Positions 1 through 64,000 of a DNA stretch of 64,000 bases are shown here, in pieces (the first letter of the stretch is position 1; every line of letters starts with the position of its first letter). The DNA comes from Amorphochlora amoebiformis (Eukaryota; Cercozoa; Chlorarachniophyceae). The DNA lies in contig BAAHQB010000032.1 of the NCBI GenBank assembly GCA_054601695.1, forward strand, positions 310,001 to 374,000, read 5' to 3'. Under the pieces are notes generated by a model that was given only the letters and a program-made list of their open reading frames with translations, was not told where the DNA came from and ran no database searches. Position numbers and translations under genes: made by a program.

Positions 1-45
1 TGGGCAATTCCTATTATTGGGATATCGGACATTGGGAGTATTTGG

Positions 46-124
<79 letters not shown>

Positions 125-131
125 ATATATG

Positions 132-225
<94 letters not shown>

Positions 226-320
226 ACATATATTTGTATATATGTATATTATATAGCTGGGCCATTCCTATTATTGGGATATCGGACAAGGGAAGTATTT
301 GAATATATATTATATAATAC

Positions 321-372
<52 letters not shown>

Positions 373-432
373 CTGGGCCATTCCTATTATTGGGATGTCG
401 GACAAGGGGAGTATTTGAATATGTGTATTATG

Positions 433-506
<74 letters not shown>

Positions 507-576
507 AGCTGGGACATTCCTATTATTGGGATGTCGGACAAGAGGAGTATTTGAATATATATATATATATAGATAT

Positions 577-613
<37 letters not shown>

Positions 614-621
614 CAAATATA

Positions 622-659
<38 letters not shown>

Positions 660-702
660 GCTGGGCCATTCCTATTATTGGGATGTCGGACAAGGGGAGT
701 AT

Positions 703-708
<6 letters not shown>
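1..708 (+). repeat. Five partial copies of an exon start with its acceptor
   Basis: Five copies, at about 1-48, 255-303, 371-420, 507-556 and 659-708, repeat the AG acceptor and first ~45 nt of the exon at 858-932. Each then breaks off into (TA)n after the bases GGAGTATTTG. Only the sixth copy continues into coding sequence and ends at a GT donor. The copies differ by a few substitutions, for example ATATCGG versus ATGTCGG. They keep a usable acceptor but have no donor, so they are decoy exon fragments inside an intron, not exons. Confidence 0.85.
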
Positions 709-760
<52 letters not shown>

Positions 761-785
761 TTGTATGGTATAAATATATATGTAT

Positions 786-6440
<5,655 letters not shown>

Positions 6441-7194
6441 GTTATAAGGACATATCATATGTGTATGCTTGGGACTTGTGATTCGTGATTATCACTCGTC
6501 TGGATAGCTCGCTTGTAGTTCGGAGTCGCTTCTACTGTTGAACGAGTACGAGTCTCCAGGGTCGACATTGACGCATAAGCGCCCTCACATCTTGTGCATC
6601 TCGGTGAAAAGTTACAATCTGAATTATTGAATAAATTGAAAGTTATTACAATTCCAACCGACTAGATTTAGTAGAGTGTCAGCATCTAGTTCATATATAT
6701 ATATATATATATATATATACCTAGATACATACATACATATATCTTCCTCCTCTTCTCTATTCCTCTTTCTCTCCCTCGCTTCCTCTCTCTCTCTCACTTT
6801 CTCCTCTCTCAATCTCTTTCTCTCTCTTTCTCTCTCTCTCGATCTCTCTCACACACACACTCTCTTTCTATCCCGGGGTTGTTTAAATTTGATGTGGCCG
6901 CGGAGCAGGCTATCTACTGCCATACTAAATGTACCGTCTATATATACTAGATATATAGCGACTTTAGATACTCCTCTTATTCACACTAGTACCTAGCGTA
7001 TTTACTGCTTGGTGGTATACTTTAGATTATAGTACGAGCGGTATCTAGGGTATACCTAGTATCACAGGGTAGATCTGGGGATCATAGCACCAGTCACACT
7101 ATGAGCCGATCGCGTGATCACGCGTACTGCGGCAATGAATCACTTCTAAAATTTTTGAATTGTGAAATTTAAAGCTTAAGCTCGCCGAGTGCAC
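6441..7194. other. Convergent 3' intergenic region between genes A and B
   Basis: Both flanking genes end into this ~750-bp space. It has an AATAAA at 6630-6635, about 190 nt past the TAA of gene A, a possible poly(A) signal. It also has a short CT-rich tract (6740-6870) and otherwise unique sequence. No exon-like island is evident on either strand. Confidence 0.45.
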
Positions 7195-14383
<7,189 letters not shown>

Positions 14384-14642
14384 TTCGATATTATATTGAG
14401 GTGGATTTACCCCCAGGAGGAAGACACAGACCGCAGGATTCGATCTTGAGATGTAAGCCGCTCGCTGGATCATAGATGGGCGAAAACAGGGACGTGAACG
14501 CGCAATCCCAGCTGTCAGAAGTGTTCCTCCATTGCCGCTGAGTTTCTGGATTATTTTTTCGTTGGTTGGGTTCCGTTTCGGGACCGAATAATTAAAAGTT
14601 TCTCTCACCAAAGGGCGGCAATACGTCCTCGCCCCCTCGGCG
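14384..14642. promoter_or_regulatory. Shared space between divergent gene starts
   Basis: About 260 bp separate the proposed ATG of gene B (minus) from that of gene C (plus). The sequence is unique, not TA-rich, and moderately GC-rich near gene C (CGTCCTCGCCCCCTCGGCG). No TATA box is recognisable. The promoter role is inferred from gene arrangement only. Confidence 0.35.
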
Positions 14643-26088
<11,446 letters not shown>

Positions 26089-26872
26089 ATCAATATAAGG
26101 AGAGTAAGGACCGTTGGTCAGCAAACGGGATTTTGTCTGTTTCGAACCGAGCACAAATTGTCGGGATCCATCGACTTCTTCATGGAGTTGAAGGTATTAT
26201 AGTTGATGTGATTCTCATTGGAGTTTCTGGCGAGAAACAATTGTCAGCACCTCGGTCGATGCTAAATATTCTTTGCCGTGGAACTTACTTTATTATCTTC
26301 TCGATCATCTTTCGTCGTTTCCGCATGATATGACAAGCCACTGCGCTCGCTGCGACAACTACTACAGTGATGAAGCATATTATGACCCACCAATACGCGG
26401 GAATTCCGTGCCCTTGGCCTTCTGATAATCACAACCAGGTCGTTACCCAACCAACCTTCTTTATAAGGTTTCTCCTTTACTTACGTTCATCTAGCTTTTC
26501 GATTACGTGTAGGCCGACGTGAATATGCCTTGCTACATATCCCAGCACTGTGAAAAGGGCTAGAACCATGTGCCTTATGCCTGTCGACGACGGAGCAAGA
26601 CGGCCTTGTCTCGTAGCCAACCCCTACTGCTCTACTTCTCGTACGAATACCCTTAATTCTTAATTCTTAATTTCGCCTAAGGACGCTACTGGTATACCCT
26701 CTAAGAAGTCACTATCAAAAGAATCTAACCTCTAAGGATTCCGTAAGTATCGGGATAATTCCATGAAAACCGGGGATTCCGCAAAAACTGCGGGTGTTCC
26801 AAATACGCCGTAACCACCGGGGGAAATCCTTCGAAAACCGGAGATATTTGTCAGAGACCAATTTGCAGATCC
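26089..26872. other. Intergenic region between genes C and D with one unassigned ORF
   Basis: About 780 bp of unique sequence. A + frame from about 26228 runs FWRETIVSTS... through HCARCDNYYSDEAYYD to SVPLAF and a TGA at 26422-26424. It has a CxxC pair, and its upstream DNA resembles the start of exon 25653. No acceptor gives it a phase partner, so it is left unassigned. It could be an alternative 3' end of gene C or a relic. Confidence 0.3.
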
Positions 26873-63656
<36,784 letters not shown>

Positions 63657-63666
63657 GTTTGCATTT

Positions 63667-63715
<49 letters not shown>

Positions 63716-63717
63716 AC

Positions 63718-63751
<34 letters not shown>

Positions 63752-63774
63752 GTATATTATATGTGTGTGTGTGT

Positions 63775-63807
<33 letters not shown>

Positions 63808-64000
63808 ATATATGTATATATATATATATTAATAATATCCATGAGTGGATTCTTCTGAATATGTATATAAACTTCTCCACATAATATATATATATATATA
63901 TATATATATGATAGATGTATGTGTACATACGTCCATGCATGTATGTAAGTATGTATATATTGTATATATATAGGGATATATATTTTATAAATAGCTTCTT

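Overview
The window looks like nuclear DNA of an intron-rich unicellular eukaryote. The species cannot be named from sequence alone. Evidence: dozens of short GT-AG-bounded exons (11-314 nt, most 30-150 nt) that join in frame, introns packed with (TA)n, interstitial telomere-type TTAGGG/CCCTAA arrays, and no bacterial-style ORFs. The standard code fits: all three visible gene ends use TAA, and no assigned exon has an in-frame TAG or TGA. By hand count about 10% of the window is coding. Nearly all long uninterrupted ORFs here are (YI)n, (SL)n or (RE)n readings of simple repeats and are not genes.

Layout. (A) + strand, before base 1 to 6440: 3' part of a dual-specificity-phosphatase-fold gene whose signature loop has Gly for the catalytic Cys and Asp for the loop Gly, so a STYX-like pseudophosphatase. 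(B) - strand, 14383 to 7195: about 11 small exons of an unrecognised, probably coiled-coil protein; its 3' end converges on A. (C) + strand, 14643 to about 26088: a multi-EF-hand protein starting about 260 bp from B's start (divergent pair). (D) + strand, 26873 to beyond 64000: about 49 exons; the N-terminal ~900 codons are unrecognised, and the exons from 56330 to 63656 give an SNF2-like superfamily-2 helicase core (HQ, GAGKT, VLVPTS, DECL, SAT). Its later motifs lie past the window.

Exons were found by looking for AG|exon|GT islands of normal codon composition and requiring codon phase to match from exon to exon. Most junctions match. The unresolved ones are named in the entries.

The most unusual feature is structural. 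Nearly every TA-filled intron carries extra partial copies of the neighbouring exon edge together with its splice site: acceptor-plus-exon-start copies upstream, exon-end-plus-donor copies downstream, in one case five copies. Several introns consist largely or wholly of degenerate telomere-like repeat running from the 5' to the 3' splice site, and two of these share the same unique 45-nt insert. I read this as ongoing tandem duplication anchored in TA tracts, plus a telomere-repeat-derived intron element. No transposase, reverse transcriptase, tRNA, rRNA or CRISPR array was seen.
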